From contig NC_059075.1 in the NCBI RefSeq assembly GCF_020497125.1, positions 65,243,321-65,307,320 on the forward strand: a DNA stretch of 64,000 nucleotides, in the 5' to 3' direction. Under the pieces are notes generated by a model that did not search any database, was not told the DNA's origin, and worked only from the letters and a program-made list of their open reading frames with translations. The translations under genes and the position numbers were made by a program. Position 1 is the first letter of the stretch, and each line of letters starts with the position of its first letter. Source of the stretch: Mauremys mutica. Taxonomy: Eukaryota; Chordata; Testudines; Geoemydidae. This document shows, in pieces, positions 12,660-24,037 of this stretch.

Positions 12660-13530
12660 CTTGGTTGCCTGAAGCCCAGTGTGCTTTTGACCAGCCTTCA
12701 CCATGGCCACAAATCTGGCACATCCCAATCCGACTTGCCAATAGGTGCCAACTCCATGGGTGCTCTGGGGCTGGAGCACCCATGGGGAAAAATTGGTGGG
12801 TGCTTAGCACCCATTGGCATCTCCCCACCCCAGCTCACCTCCGCCTCCACTCTGCCTCTGTCTCCTCCCCTGGGCGCACCGCGTGCCTGCTTTTTCCCCC
12901 TGTGCTTGCTCTGTGAAACAGCTGATTTGCGTGGCAAGCGCTGGGAGGGGGGATGAAGGGGAATGCGGCGCGCTCGGGGAACAGGCGGGGCTGGGGCGGG
13001 GATTTGGGGAAGCGGTCCAATAGGGGCAGGGAGGGGGCGGAGTTGGGGTGGGGACTTTGGGGAAGGGGTTGGAATGGAGGCAAGGAAGGGGCGGGGAAAG
13101 GGTGCAGTCAGGGTGGGGCCAGGCGTGGGGGGGGCATGAGTACCCACCAGTGACGGGGAAAGTTGGTGCCTATGGACTTGCCGATTTATAATGGAAGCAG
13201 ATATGTCTAATGTGACAATCAGGGTGGTACTCCTGCAGCGATTTCGACCCCAGCATACCTTCTGCCTCCTTTCCATACCACTCTATGAAAACTCACCCCC
13301 ACAGAAATGAGTTATGAAATACTGGACAAGGAGCAACTCACAATCCAAACTGCTTTTGAAGAAAGGCGTCACCACCTTTGAGGGAGCTCAGCACCCAGTA
13401 CAGGTTTTTTTTACTGATCATGAGAATCTTGATTACCTCTGCAAAGCCCAAGCTTTGACAGTTAAGGTGGGCTTTGTTCTTCTCTCGATTTGAGTTTACA
13501 ATCACTTACCACCCAGGAAATTGAAATGGG
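12660..13530 (+). pseudogene. Gypsy RNase H region, split by a MITE
   Basis: Before the MITE: NLAHPNPTC (to 12740). After it: FIMEADMSNVTIRVVLLQRF (from about 13184), YEILDKEQL (about 13308), FFTDHENLDYL (about 13407) and a later FTITYHPGN block. These match the Ty3/Gypsy RNase H order with ordinary decay. Confidence 0.85.
12741..13175. mobile_element. GC-rich MITE inside the Gypsy RNase H region
   Basis: Imperfect terminal repeats ATAGGTGCCAACT and AGTTGGTGCCTAT bound a G/C-rich 435-bp element. Flanks acttgcca and acttgccg form an 8-bp duplication with one mismatch. Removing the element and one flank copy restores the RNase H reading order. The 8-bp size suggests the hAT superfamily. Confidence 0.85.
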
Positions 13531-13759
13531 AAATCTGAGGTTCTATCACAAAAGGGGGAATACTACTGAGAAAATGAGGAACTTACCTCTGAGCTCCCTA
13601 CCTCCTCAAGCCTAGTAAGTTTGTCAATGCTGCAATTCATCAAGACCTGGTCTGCCTCAAAAAAAGACCCATTCACCCAAGGAACATAATCTACGCCCTT
13701 AGGGACTAAGATGCACAGCTCCCCCCCTGACTGGAGGTGCTATGACTGTGCTACAGCAT

Positions 13760-14360
13760 TCTGCTGGCAGATGATTTTGGCCACCTTAAGACCTCCGACA
13801 TGAATTCCCGTTTTTTCTGGTGGCCCCACATACAGGCTGAAGTCCAAGCTTACATGGACTCCTGTGAGTGCTGTGCATATACCAAAATGCCTGGGACTAG
13901 ATCTTTTGGCACCTTAGTACCCCTAGAGATTCCAGCCAGGTCTTGGTCTGCCATCACCCTAGACTTCACTGAGGAACTTCCAGTGTCTGAACAGCAGGCT
14001 TCACAGCAGGCTTCACAGTTGTAGACCATCTGACTAAATGGCCTACTTCATCCCCTGCAACCATCTTTCCTTTGCTGAGACTACTGCCCAACTCAGAGGC
14101 CAATCATAGTTCATCTTCTCAGACTTCCAGACCACATAGTTTCAGAACAAGGCCCACAGTTTACCTCTTGCTTCTGGTGCGGAGTGCTCTGGCTACTGGA
14201 TGTCTGCATAGCTACCTCCCCATGTACACTTTTTGATAACAGGGAGCTCTGGCATTCACAGTAGGCCAGAAGGTGTGGCTTGTGGCAAAAAATCTCCCAA
14301 CCAGTTGACCCTCCCAAAAACTGGACCACCAGTTCCTGGGACCCTTCCAGATCTGACAAT
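13760..14360 (+). pseudogene. Gypsy integrase fragment
   Basis: Reads RFFWWPHIQAEVQAYMDSC, with the two Cys of the HHCC zinc site (SCECC), and SAITLDFTEELP, holding the first Asp of the DDE triad. Frame breaks follow, and the later DDE residues were not placed with certainty. Confidence 0.85.
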
Positions 14361-14399
14361 GGATCAACTTGGTTACCTTTAAACTACAAGCTTCTCCAG

Positions 14400-14673
14400 T
14401 CCCCAAAATACATCCAGTTTTTTATATTTCAGTTCTGAAGCCCTATACTAATAATCCCTTCCCCAAGCAAACCACACCACCACCAGTCAAAATCCAGGGT
14501 CATGAGTAGTTTAAAGTGCATGGCATCCTTGATTCCCAATAGACATGTGGCCACCTGTACTATCTTGTGGATTGGGAAGACTACGGTTCTGAAAAGCACA
14601 CCTGAGAATATGCTTCCCTTGTCCATGCTCCAGGTGAGGGAGTTCCAAAGGACTCACCCCAACAAGTCTGGAC
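14400..14673 (+). pseudogene. Gypsy integrase C-terminus with chromodomain-like end
   Basis: A KYIQFFIFQF block corresponds to the HPVFHVS-type segment, then a region resembling the LVRWKGY chromodomain core, and finally VREFQRTHPNKSGP (ending about 14673), close to the EFHRRHPDKPGP ending common in vertebrate chromoviruses. The CR1 begins immediately after. Confidence 0.75.
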
Positions 14674-17311
14674 CATAGAATCATAGAATCATAGAATCTC
14701 AGGGTTGGAAGGGACCTCAGGAGGTCATCTAGTCCAATCCCCTGCTCAAAGCAGGACCAAACCCAACTAAATCATCCCAGCCAGGGCTTTGTCAAGCCTG
14801 ACCTTAAAAACCTCTAAGGAAGGAGATTCCACCACCTCCCTAGGTAACGCATTCCAGTTCTTCACCACCCTACTAGTGAAAACGTTTTTCCTAATATCCA
14901 ACCTAAACCTCCCCCTCTGCAACTTGAGACCATTACTCCTTGTTCTGTCATCTTCTACCACTGAGAACAGTCTAGATCCATCCTCTTTGGAACCCCCTTT
15001 CAGGTAGTTGAAAGCAGCTATCAAATCCCCTCATTCTTCTCTTCTGCAGGCTAAACAATCCCAGTTCCCTCAGCCTCTCCTCATAAGTCATGTGTTCCAG
15101 CCCCCTAATCATTTTTGTTGCCCTCCGCTGGACTCTCTCCAATTTATCCACATCCTTCTTGTAGTGTAGGGCCCAAAACTGGACACAGTACTCCAGATGA
15201 GGCCTCACCAGTGCTGAATAGAGGGGAATGATCACATCCCTCGATCTGCTGGAAATGCCCCTACTTATACAACCCAAAATGCCATTAGCCTTCTTGGCAA
15301 CAAGGGCACACTGTTGACTCATATTCAGCTTTTCGTCCACCGTAACCCCTAGGTCCTTTTCTGCAGAACTGCTGCCCAGCCATTCGGTCCCTAGTCTGTA
15401 GCAGTGCATGGGATTCTTCCGTCCTAAGTGCAGGACTCTGCACTTGTCCTTGTTGAACCTCATCAGGTTTCTTTTGGCCCAATCCTCTAATTTGTCTAGA
15501 TCCCTCTGTATTCTATCCCTACCCTCCAATGTATCTACCACTCCTCCCAGTTTAGTGTCATTTGCAAACTTGCTAAGGGTGCAGTCCACACCATCCTCCA
15601 GATCATTAATGAAGATATTGAATAAAACCGGCCCCAGCACCAACCCTTGGGGCACCCCACTTGATACCGGCTGCCAACTAGACATGGAACCATTGATCAC
15701 TACCAGTTGAGCCCGACCATCTAGCCAGTTTTCTATCCACCTTACCGTCCATTCATCCAGCCCATACTTCTTTAACTTGCTGGCAAGAATACTGTGGGAG
15801 ACTGTATCAAAAGCTTTGCTAAAGTCCAGAAATAGCACATCCACTGCTTTCCCCTCATCCACAGAGCCGGTTATCTCATCATAGAAGGCAATTAGGTTAG
15901 TCAGGCATGACTTGCCCTTGGTGAATCCATGCTGACTGTTCCTGATCACTTTCCCCTCCTTTAAGTGGTTCAGGATTGATTCCTTGAGGACCTGTTCCAT
16001 GATTTTTCCAGGGACTGAGGTGAGACTGACTGGCCTGTAGTTCCCTGGATCTTCCTTCTTCCCTTTTTTAAAGATGGGCACTACATTAGCCTTTTTCCAG
16101 TCATCCGGGACCTTCCCCGATCGCCATGATTTTTCAAAGATAATGGCCAATGGCTCTGCAATCTCATCGGCCAACTCCTTTAGCACCCTCGGATGCAGCG
16201 CATCCGGCCCCATGGACTTGTGCTCGTCCAGCTTTTCTAAATAGTCCCGAACTACTTCTTTCCCCACAGAGAGCTGGTCACCTCCTCCCCATACCGTGCT
16301 GCAGAGTGCAGCTGTCTGGGAGCTGACCTTGTCTGTGAAGACAGAGGCAAAAAAAGCATTGAGTACACTAGCTTTCTCCACATCCTCTGTCACTAGGTTC
16401 CCTCCCTCATTCAGCAAGGGGCCCACACTTTCCTTGACTTTCTTCTTGTTGCTAACATATCTGAAGAAACCCTTCTTGTTACTCCTAACATCTCCGGGTA
16501 GCTGCAACTCCAAGCGTGATTTGGCCTTCCTAATTTCACTCCTGCATGCCTGAGCAATACTTTTATACTCCTCCCTGGTTATTTGTCCAATCTTCCACTT
16601 CTTGTAAGCTGTTTTTTTGTGTTTAAGACGAGCAAGGATTTCACTGTTAAGCCAAGCTGGTCGCCTGCCATATTTACTTTTCTTCCTACACATCGGGATG
16701 GTTTGTTCCTGCAACCTCAATAAGGATTCTTTAAAATACAGCCAGCTTTCCTCGACTCCTTTCCCCATCATGTTAGTCTCCCAGGAGACCTTGCCCATCA
16801 GTTCCCTGAGGGAGTTGAAGTCTGCTTTTCTGAAGTCCAGGGTCTCTGTTCTACTGCTCTCCTTTCTTCCGTGTGTCAGGATCCTGAACTCGACCATCTC
16901 ATGGTCACTGCCTCCCAGGTTCCCATCCACTATTGCTTCCTCTACTATTTCTTCCCTGTTTGTGAGCAACAGGTCAAGAAGAGCTTTTCCCCTAGTTGGT
17001 TCTTCCAGCACTTGCACCAGGAAATTGTCCCCTACACTTTCCAGAAACTTCCTGGATTGCCTGTGCACTGCTGTATTGCTCTCCCAGCAGATATCGGGGT
17101 GATTAAAGTCACCCATGAGAACCAGGGCCTGTGATCTAGCAACTTCTGTTAGTTGCTGGAAGAAAGCTTCGTTCACCTCATGCCCCTGGTCCGGTGGTCT
17201 GTAGCAGACTCCCACCACGACATTACCCTTGTTGTTCATACTTCTAAATTTAATCCAGAGACTCTCAGGTTTTTCTGCAGTTTCATACTGGAGCTCTGAG
17301 CAGTCATACTG
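14674..17311 (-). mobile_element. CR1 LINE, 5'-truncated, 2.6 kb
   Basis: The 3' end is at the low coordinate, with the CR1 terminal atagaatc repeats (three copies at 14674-14698). The body encodes endonuclease and reverse transcriptase on the minus strand. CR1 similarity stops near 17311, inside the QYDCSELQ region, so the 5' end is truncated as in most CR1 copies. It interrupts the Gypsy element between its chromodomain and 3' LTR. Confidence 0.93.
14767..17311 (-). pseudogene. CR1 endonuclease/reverse transcriptase ORF, inactivated
   Basis: A continuous frame runs from 17392 to 14972 (806 codons), but its first 27 or so residues are Gypsy flank read through. Endonuclease motifs: GDFN (residues 94-97) and SDH (162-164); the N-terminal endonuclease motifs are lost. 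RT motifs: NYRPVSLTS (451-459), [10 protein letters not shown] with D523 and SSGVPQG ending at 583. The active site reads FANDT at 609-613, where other copies here have FADDT. Near 15027-15030 a 4-C run replaces the 6-C run of the copy at 63265, shifting frame; the true C-terminus continues in another frame to about 14767. Confidence 0.92.
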
Positions 17312-17424
17312 ACCAGTACCACTCTGATGGGGAGCCTGAAGTGGGTGTGTGTGTGTGATGTAAGCACCTGTGGGACTAGAACTTGAGACCATGGAGCTTC
17401 CAGGATCTAATCTCCTCTCTGTAA

Positions 17425-17530
17425 CTGGTGTCTGATCCTAACTTCCTGGTATGTTGACCTGGTTCAGCACTGACTCCGCTACTCGTCTCTTGACTCCAAC
17501 CCTGCCCATGGCCTGGACCCGACACTTTGC
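17425..17530 (+). repeat. 3' LTR-like segment of the Gypsy element
   Basis: Similar to 9741-9874 through ttcctggtat, a ctactcgtct segment, gcccatggcc and tttgctcc. It ends about 260 bp from the RGS6 exon at 17793. Confidence 0.6.
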
Positions 17531-17792
17531 TCCAGCTTAGCACTCCTTGTAGATTTGTCAGTTTAGGAACATCTTTGTTTCCAGTGGAGTATTAGCCTGT
17601 TAAAGCCAATAGATTTAGAGAAATACAGTTCACCCTGCCTGAACTGAAATCACTAAAGTTCTTTCCAACTGCACCTCTTTTTTCCCCTTAAAATTAAGTG
17701 GATAATGCTGCCATAGTAGAATATAAGGAGTTACAATAAAACTAACTATTTAGTTACTAGTTTTCTACTAGTAATAAAATCAAAATCCAAAC

Positions 17793-17979
17793 CTGGGCAT
17801 CTTCAAATGTGTATCTCCCCGGGTCTTGGACGTTTTGACTTGTTCTCTCATAGCTGTGAGAGTCCAGGTTGATAGGGCTTTGTGCCCCTGGAGCTAGAAA
17901 CTCTTGCCAGATTTCCTCCACTCTGGTGGCTACATCCTGCAAAGGTTGTCTTTTGAGATCTTGGACAGCCAACCAAAAC
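17793..17979 (-). CDS. RGS6: RGS6 exon, central RGS domain
   Basis: A 187-bp exon completing the Arg codon and reading [36 protein letters not shown] and GRYTFEDAQ. It covers the middle of the RGS box, including the Asn of INLDS expected to contact the Galpha catalytic Gln. The acceptor follows a strong pyrimidine tract. The donor GTTTGG is weak. Lys-Arg in DLKRQ and Pro in AQSPINL differ from human RGS6 as I remember it. The next exon, expected to begin EHIYKLMKS, was not found between 1 and 17792. Confidence 0.96.
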
Positions 17980-19192
17980 CTTTTACGGGAAGTAACAAAA
18001 CAGAGAAGAAAGAGAAAAGAAAAAAACTCAGAAATAACTTTGTGGATCAACCTTAGCAGAATCCTGAACCAGTGGGTCCTGGTCCTACACCTAGTGGGGT
18101 CAATTGCAGTGTCTCCATTTACATACTTGACTTGGAGAGGTCCAATATGCTTTACACCAATCCACTAAAACATCCTGAGGGGCGGAAAAGTAACTCTAGA
18201 ATGTTTCATATTCAAAACGTGCCACTTCCCTGCATGTCTGACCGTAGGCATACAAACAGGCTGTCACTCTTAGAAGCCCTGCAGGGTCCATACAGCTACA
18301 GGAGAATGGATAGTCAATATCCAGAGTTTCAGAGGAAGGCCGAAGAAAACAACTTGGTGAGCTTGGGCCATCCCATGACACTGTAAAGAAATAATATTCC
18401 TTGCTCAACTCCCTAGCCAGTATCAGGCCTTTCCTACACACACCTGGACTTCTTACATGAGTGAGCTGAATTTGCACCATTTTCTCTCTTGTTATGATCA
18501 GTATCATAATAATAGATTCGTCTCCTGCTGCTCCTTGTTGTTACAAACTCTCTCACCAGACTGAGGTACTTAATCCATCTGTGAAATCTGTGAGAGACAG
18601 CAGTGGGCTGTGCTACTTTGACCTTTTAAAACCTCCTGCAGCTTGATTGGCTGGCCATTCATGGTCTCCTCCTCTACAGCCCTTGCAATGGGCAAGGAAG
18701 AGTAGAGGCACCCAGCCAATTGAAATGAAGAACACTGCAAAGATGAACAATTGTGTGGGCCCACAACCAGCATCAACAGTTTATACAGATCATTACAATG
18801 AATATTTTTCATTCTCAAGACAAATGACACTAGCTCATCGCTTAAGCCATCTTCATTACAACCATAAGATTGCAATCTGGTGTGGTCCTCTTTGGACATT
18901 ATAATGCAGGACAGATACTATATAATGTGCAGGGTCAAACTGTATTTATAGAGCAGGTCTGTTTTAATCTGTAAAAACTTTCTTCTCAGGTTCTGACTCC
19001 AGGGGGACAGGGAACGAGGGAAAGTGTGCCAATTCATTGGCTAAGACATGTAGAGTAAACAAGAAGCCCTTAGCAAAAAGGGAACAGGGCAAAGCCGCAT
19101 GGTCACACTAAAGGGAGCACAGCCCCCTGGAAAAGGAGCACAGTCCAAGTAGTCTCCCTCCAAACAGCACCCATTGGTCAAGCAAGTGCATA

Positions 19193-19342
19193 CAGGGTTG
19201 GATTTCCAATTAGGTACAGTAGGCACATGCCTAGGGGCACCTTATCTCTCTAAAACTGTGTGCAATGCAAAGGTCAGCTGTAGGCAGGAGAGGCACTGAA
19301 GATGCTGTGCCTAAAGGCGCATAAGGTGTAAATCTGGCCCTG
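19193..19342. mobile_element. hAT-like MITE, 150 bp
   Basis: Termini cagggttggatttccaat and aaatctggccctg are inverted and similar. Both flanks are agtgcata, a perfect 8-bp duplication. Confidence 0.88.
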
Positions 19343-20269
19343 AGTGCATAATGTAAACCTATGTAGGAAGTAGCACCCACTCCAAGGCAGTTGGGAGTGT
19401 AGCAACAGAGAGGAGCCAGGGCTGAAATAAATAAATAGAAGGTCTGCTGGGTAACATTCAGCAGACACTGAGCAGGAAGTTATGGGCATGGATTGCCATG
19501 AACAAAGGAAGGGCAGGGACAAGCCAACAACAGCACCAGCTTTCTCCTTCTGTTCTTGTCCTATATGGCTATCACTGGGCGATGATACTCAGAGGAGCCT
19601 GTCTAGGCATGACTTACTATCCTGAACTAATTCACATGAAATGACTGGTTGCTGTTGGTGACTGTTTGTGGGGGCTTTTGCAGAACTTTGGTACACATGG
19701 GGCCTAATCCTGTAACCCTGACTTACAATGAGCAATGCTTATATAGATTCTTTTATATATATAATTGCTATTTGCTCACACTCTACAGTATGGCAGTATG
19801 TTGTCAGTGAAATGCACTGGGACTGCACCAAGGCCATTTAGTCAACGTTCTCTAAGTTGGATTTCAGCAATCAGTTTTATAAAATAGGGACACATTTTTA
19901 TCTTGGGTTGGCTGTGGTGTCCTATGTGGCCTTATTTCCTCTTGCTTCTTTTAAGATGTCCACTTAGTTTGTAAGGGTGTCATGCCTATAGCCTATCTTT
20001 TCCCCTTAATGTTAAATGAGACTGCAGAAAGCTGCCCAAAAGGGAGTGTATCTGGGATATGGAGCTGCAGGAAAGTGGTGTGCTAGGGGTAGGATGGAGC
20101 AGTGATGCATCAATTCCTAAGAGAGACTGCAGCACCTGGTGTAACTTAGAGCAGCCTTTAGGCTGCTGAACTGACCCCTGGCTGGAGAAGCCACCTTCCT
20201 GCACCCTGATCTCTTCAGCTGAGGGTCTGGTCCTATATTTATAAACTTTATACTTCCTTCCCTGTATTG

Positions 20270-20405
20270 TCTCTCGCTAGCCTCCACCTGGAAACTGCTC
20301 TCATTTCTGCATTTTAGTTCTGTGGGCAGGAAATGTGCCTTTTTTTACTTGTTTGTGAGGCACCTAGCATGCTTGGGAGCACTTACAAATAAATAAGTAA
20401 ATGCT
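20270..20405 (+). mobile_element. Possible L3/L2-type LINE tail
   Basis: Contains tgtgggcaggaaatgtgcct, a T-rich run and gaggcacctagcatgc, then an aataaataa tail, the wording of L3/L2 LINE 3' ends. Diverged. Confidence 0.35.
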
Positions 20406-21589
20406 CCCTCCAGTGCACCATCTGGTTGTAATGTGTGGGTATATTCTAGGATGAGAGTACAGAAAGGAGCAGGATTTTGATCCCAGTCTCCTGAATGGTT
20501 ATGTACAATTTGCAACCCAGGCAAATGTGACATAAAAATTATTCTCACTGCTGAAGCAGAAAGAAGTTTTCTCTGTGCCCACAGTAAATTCAGAAATAGA
20601 GTTTTTGTGCCCTCTGGTGGCCAAGAGAAGATTAGAGAAATGAATGTTGAATGTGAAGGCATTTCAACTTCAGTAAAGTTTCAGATTTTCATTACATCAT
20701 TTTCAGTAAAGAGTGCAATCATCCCACTAATAAATCTAACTGAAACTCATAGTACAACTCAGACATCAGCATTGCCTTCTGTTCAGCCCTCCTGTAAATT
20801 CACCATAGTACGATTGCATTTTGGTGCAAACGCTACGGCCGGTCAAAAATTTCACATATAAACATTTTATTAAATAGAAAATTGGGTTTTCAATTAATTT
20901 CTGCTCCTCCCCCCCATTTTTGATGTTTCATCGGAAAACCAAAAATCTATACTTTCAATTTTTGGTCACAAATTTCCCATCCCATCAACACATAGAAACA
21001 CCTGCTTTAGTGTGCTGCAGTCAGACTTCGCATTTCTATTCTATTCAGATTTTTATATCATGCTTATCACCGTAGTATCTAAGTGCCATTGTACACAAAG
21101 GATGGATGTGCCGTCTACTTAGGTCTGTGGTCAGGAGTACAATTTCCCTTCCTCTTGGATAAACTTGGTGTCTCCCATGATCCCTTTTAGCTCTTTCCAA
21201 CTGACACTCTTTGAATCTGGGAAAAACCTTCTGACTGGAGGATTGAACATCTCAGCAATCTGCTATACTTCCGTGAGCTCCAAAAAAACAAGAAAATCAA
21301 ATGAAATTGCAGCTCAAAGATGGTGACAGAAAGGTGAAAGAAAAGAGTGAGAGAAAGAAGAGTGAAATCAAAGGCAAGAAAAAGGAGGGACTTTCCTGCT
21401 CTAACAGGAGCAGTAACTAATCTAGCCAGTAACTAAATAAGCGATAGAATTCAACCAACCCCAGGAGTGTAGTGGGCCCAATCCTGCAGTTCTTACCTGG
21501 GCAGTTTGCCACTCAAAGGACCAATTTTGCTCTCCATTACAGAGGAGTGCAGTAGCCCCACTGAAGTCAGTGTAATGAATCTGGATTTA

Positions 21590-22398
21590 CACCAGTGTAG
21601 CTGAGAGCTGACTTGGGTCCAATTTGCTCCTTTCCTATCCATCGACACAGCTAAAACTCTCATCCAGGTTCTCATCGCCTTGTGTCTCGATTACTGCAAC
21701 ATCCTTTGTTTTTTTCGCTTGGAAAATGCAGTCTTGCCCCTCCTCATATCCATTCAGAATGCTGCTGCAAAGATCATTTTCCTGGCCTGTCACTTTGACC
21801 ATGTCACCCTTCTCTTTGCATCCCTCCACTGGATCCCTCCACTGGATCCCTCTTTGCTATCACATCAAATATAAGCTCATTATCTTCACTGTCACAGAAC
21901 TTCACAAGTAATCCCCACCCTACATATCATTTCTCATTCAGTATAAAATAGCTGACTCCCACCTCCAATCAGCCTGTGATGCCTGCCTCCATTGCCCACT
22001 TATTACATATTCAAACACCTTGTTCTTTTTTCTATGTTGCCCTTCATGCTTGCGAGGATGTCTCTGAAAACATATAGAAAACTAATTCGTTATCCTCTTT
22101 CAAATCTCTCCTTACCTGGGCTATGTGGGTTGCTTACATAAAACTGGACAATGGTTAGACTGCTGGTGTACAGAGATCACTGCCAATCATGCTGACCAGT
22201 ACTGTCATTATTTCCTGGTACTCCCCAGCAGTTTTTCTGTATCTATCTGTTGTCTTATACTTAGATTGTGAGCTGTCTGAGGCAGGGATTGTCTTTTTAT
22301 TCTGTGTTTGTATAGTATCTAGCAGAATGGGGTCCTGGTGCGTGACAGGGTCTCCAAAGAATTATGATAATACTTATAATAATAATAATGGAATGTAA
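21590..22398 (+). mobile_element. L3/L2-type LINE 3' end
   Basis: Plus-strand fragments read LCLDYCNIL, IQNAAAKIIF and SLHWIPP, matching the C-terminal RT region of L2/L3-clade LINEs (DYCNSLL, IQNAAARL, LHWLPV). The untranslated tail has attgtgagctgtctgaggca, a gtatctagcagaatgggg block and a terminal taataataat run. A short duplication of ccactggatccctc lies at about 21827-21852. Confidence 0.7.
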
Positions 22399-22918
22399 AA
22401 ATATTTCAAGGAACTAAATCAGCCAGCCAAGTGCACATTGCAGGAAACCTCTTTGGTTGCACCGCTAGTAACTTCTGAGTTTTCCAATATTCACTTGTTT
22501 GTATCTGTCTTATTGGCCACTCAGTAACATATGGATTTATTCTCTCCTTGATGTGTGCATGTAACTTCTATCAACATTAATGAGGGTTGCATTTATGCCC
22601 CAGTGGAAGAATATGGCCCCATTGTGATCACCTCACACATCTGATATCTGTTGGTTGCAGGGTCTTTAAAGAATGGTTGCAGATGGGAATTTTCTAGCAA
22701 GTGTTCATCCTAAAGAAATTACCTACCACTTCTCAGACATTCATTAGTAAATACAAGTATAAATTTTGCTTGATCGTGTCTAGCACTGGCCTTCCCTCTG
22801 CCCCGCCACACAATTCCACACCACTGTTGATGCAAGAGCCTTCTACAATCCAACCTGTTTCTATTTTCCCTTATGAATAGGTCTTCATTTTTCTCTCTTT
22901 GTGCTAGTTATTATCTAA

Positions 22919-23214
22919 GGGCTAGTCTACACTTACCTGCCGGGTCGACGCGGTGAGTTCGACTTCTCGGAGTTCGAACTATCGCATCTAATCTGGACGC
23001 GATAGTTCGAACTCCCTGCACACTCCGGTCGACTCCGGTACTCCACCACTGCAAACGGTGGTGGCGGAGTCGACCTTGGAGCCGCGGACTTCGATCCCGC
23101 GGCGTCTGGACGGGTAAGTAGTTCGAACTAGGGTACTTCGAGTTCAGCTACGCTATTCACGTAGCTGAACTTGTGTACCCTAGTTCGACCCCCGCCCTTA
23201 GTGTAGACCTGCCC
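22919..23214. mobile_element. Harbinger-like MITE with TAA duplication
   Basis: GGGCTAGTCTACACTTA at the left and its counterpart TAGTGTAGACCTGCCC at the right bound about 296 bp, flanked by TAA on both sides. Internal G/C-rich inverted segments (for example gttcgaactatcgc with gcgatagttcgaac) would fold strongly. Confidence 0.85.
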
Positions 23215-24037
23215 TAAGGCTTCAGTCAGCATGAGGATCCGCTAATATGGAGCCCTGTGTTTGTGTGGAGTCTTGCTGGAGTCAAGAGTCTGTGTTAGTG
23301 GATCCCCATGTAGGGTCAGGGCCTATCCTGTAAACTGTTGTTTAACTCTGCTGGGTTTTTGGATAGTTTTTGTGAAAGGCCTCCTTCCCTTTGGCATGTA
23401 CATAGGCTTTACCTCAGGGTTAAAGAGAATACATAGCGGCATGAGGAGTGGCTAGTGGTGACACAGAAAGGTAACAATTTGATTTCTAATTATGATACCC
23501 TCTGGATTCATTGGAGTAGGCTGAGTGCATGCACACCTGCCAGAGGCAAAACTTCTGCCCTTCATTAGTTCAAGCAGGAATGCATTTCACAAAAGGAATC
23601 TGAGGAATGCACCCTATTTAAATGGCAAAGATCTAACCAGTGTTTCATAATGGCAGATTAATTGCCAGAACAAGAACACAAATGTACGTAAGTGCAATGA
23701 AGATGTAGAAGTTCAATAGCCACTTAAAGGGGCTTGGGAAGGTTAAAGACCATTTTAAAATATTGCCTTGCTTGTGTTACAAATAACTTCTTAGATTATT
23801 AATAGTACAAAAAATGAAAATTGTATTATTATTTTTTTACAGTTTATGCTGTTCATTTACCTTTTAAATTTCTCATTTGACTCAGTTTCCCTATAGTTTA
23901 AAACAATTTTCCAGTGAATTTCACTTTTCTCATGCACTAACTCAGTGCTCTAATGTCTGCATTGTCCACCCAGTTCATTCATATTTCATTCTTAAAGTTA
24001 AAATAGTTACACAAATTTAGGGCCAGTGAAAGACACT

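Larger units (their letters stand above)
9660..17530 (+). mobile_element. Degenerate Ty3/Gypsy (chromovirus-type) LTR retrotransposon, heavily nested
   Basis: In order on the plus strand: an LTR-like segment, gag with a CCHC-type knuckle, protease DSG, reverse transcriptase, RNase H, integrase and a chromodomain-like C-terminus, then a second LTR-like segment similar to the first. Many stops and frameshifts make it inactive. It is broken by an insertion in the protease, a MITE in RNase H and a CR1 LINE after the chromodomain. The outer ends are approximate because no clean TG start or target duplication was found. Confidence 0.85.
1..17792. other. RGS6 intron downstream of the last visible exon (partial)
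   Basis: Positions 1-9347 hold only a CA run, a MIR and a doubtful LINE tail near 6790-6945. Positions 9348-17530 hold a MITE and a nested Gypsy/MITE/CR1 complex. The exon completing the RGS domain was searched for on the minus strand by eye and not found. Confidence 0.65.

Noticed and set aside
12698..13276. Long Pro-rich open frame on the minus strand (192 codons)
   Set aside because: It lies across the GC-rich MITE; low stop density follows from composition and the sequence is low-complexity.
15408..17134. Plus-strand frames opposite the CR1 ORF
   Set aside because: Antisense shadows of the CR1 reverse transcriptase; the same shadows occur at the other CR1 copies.
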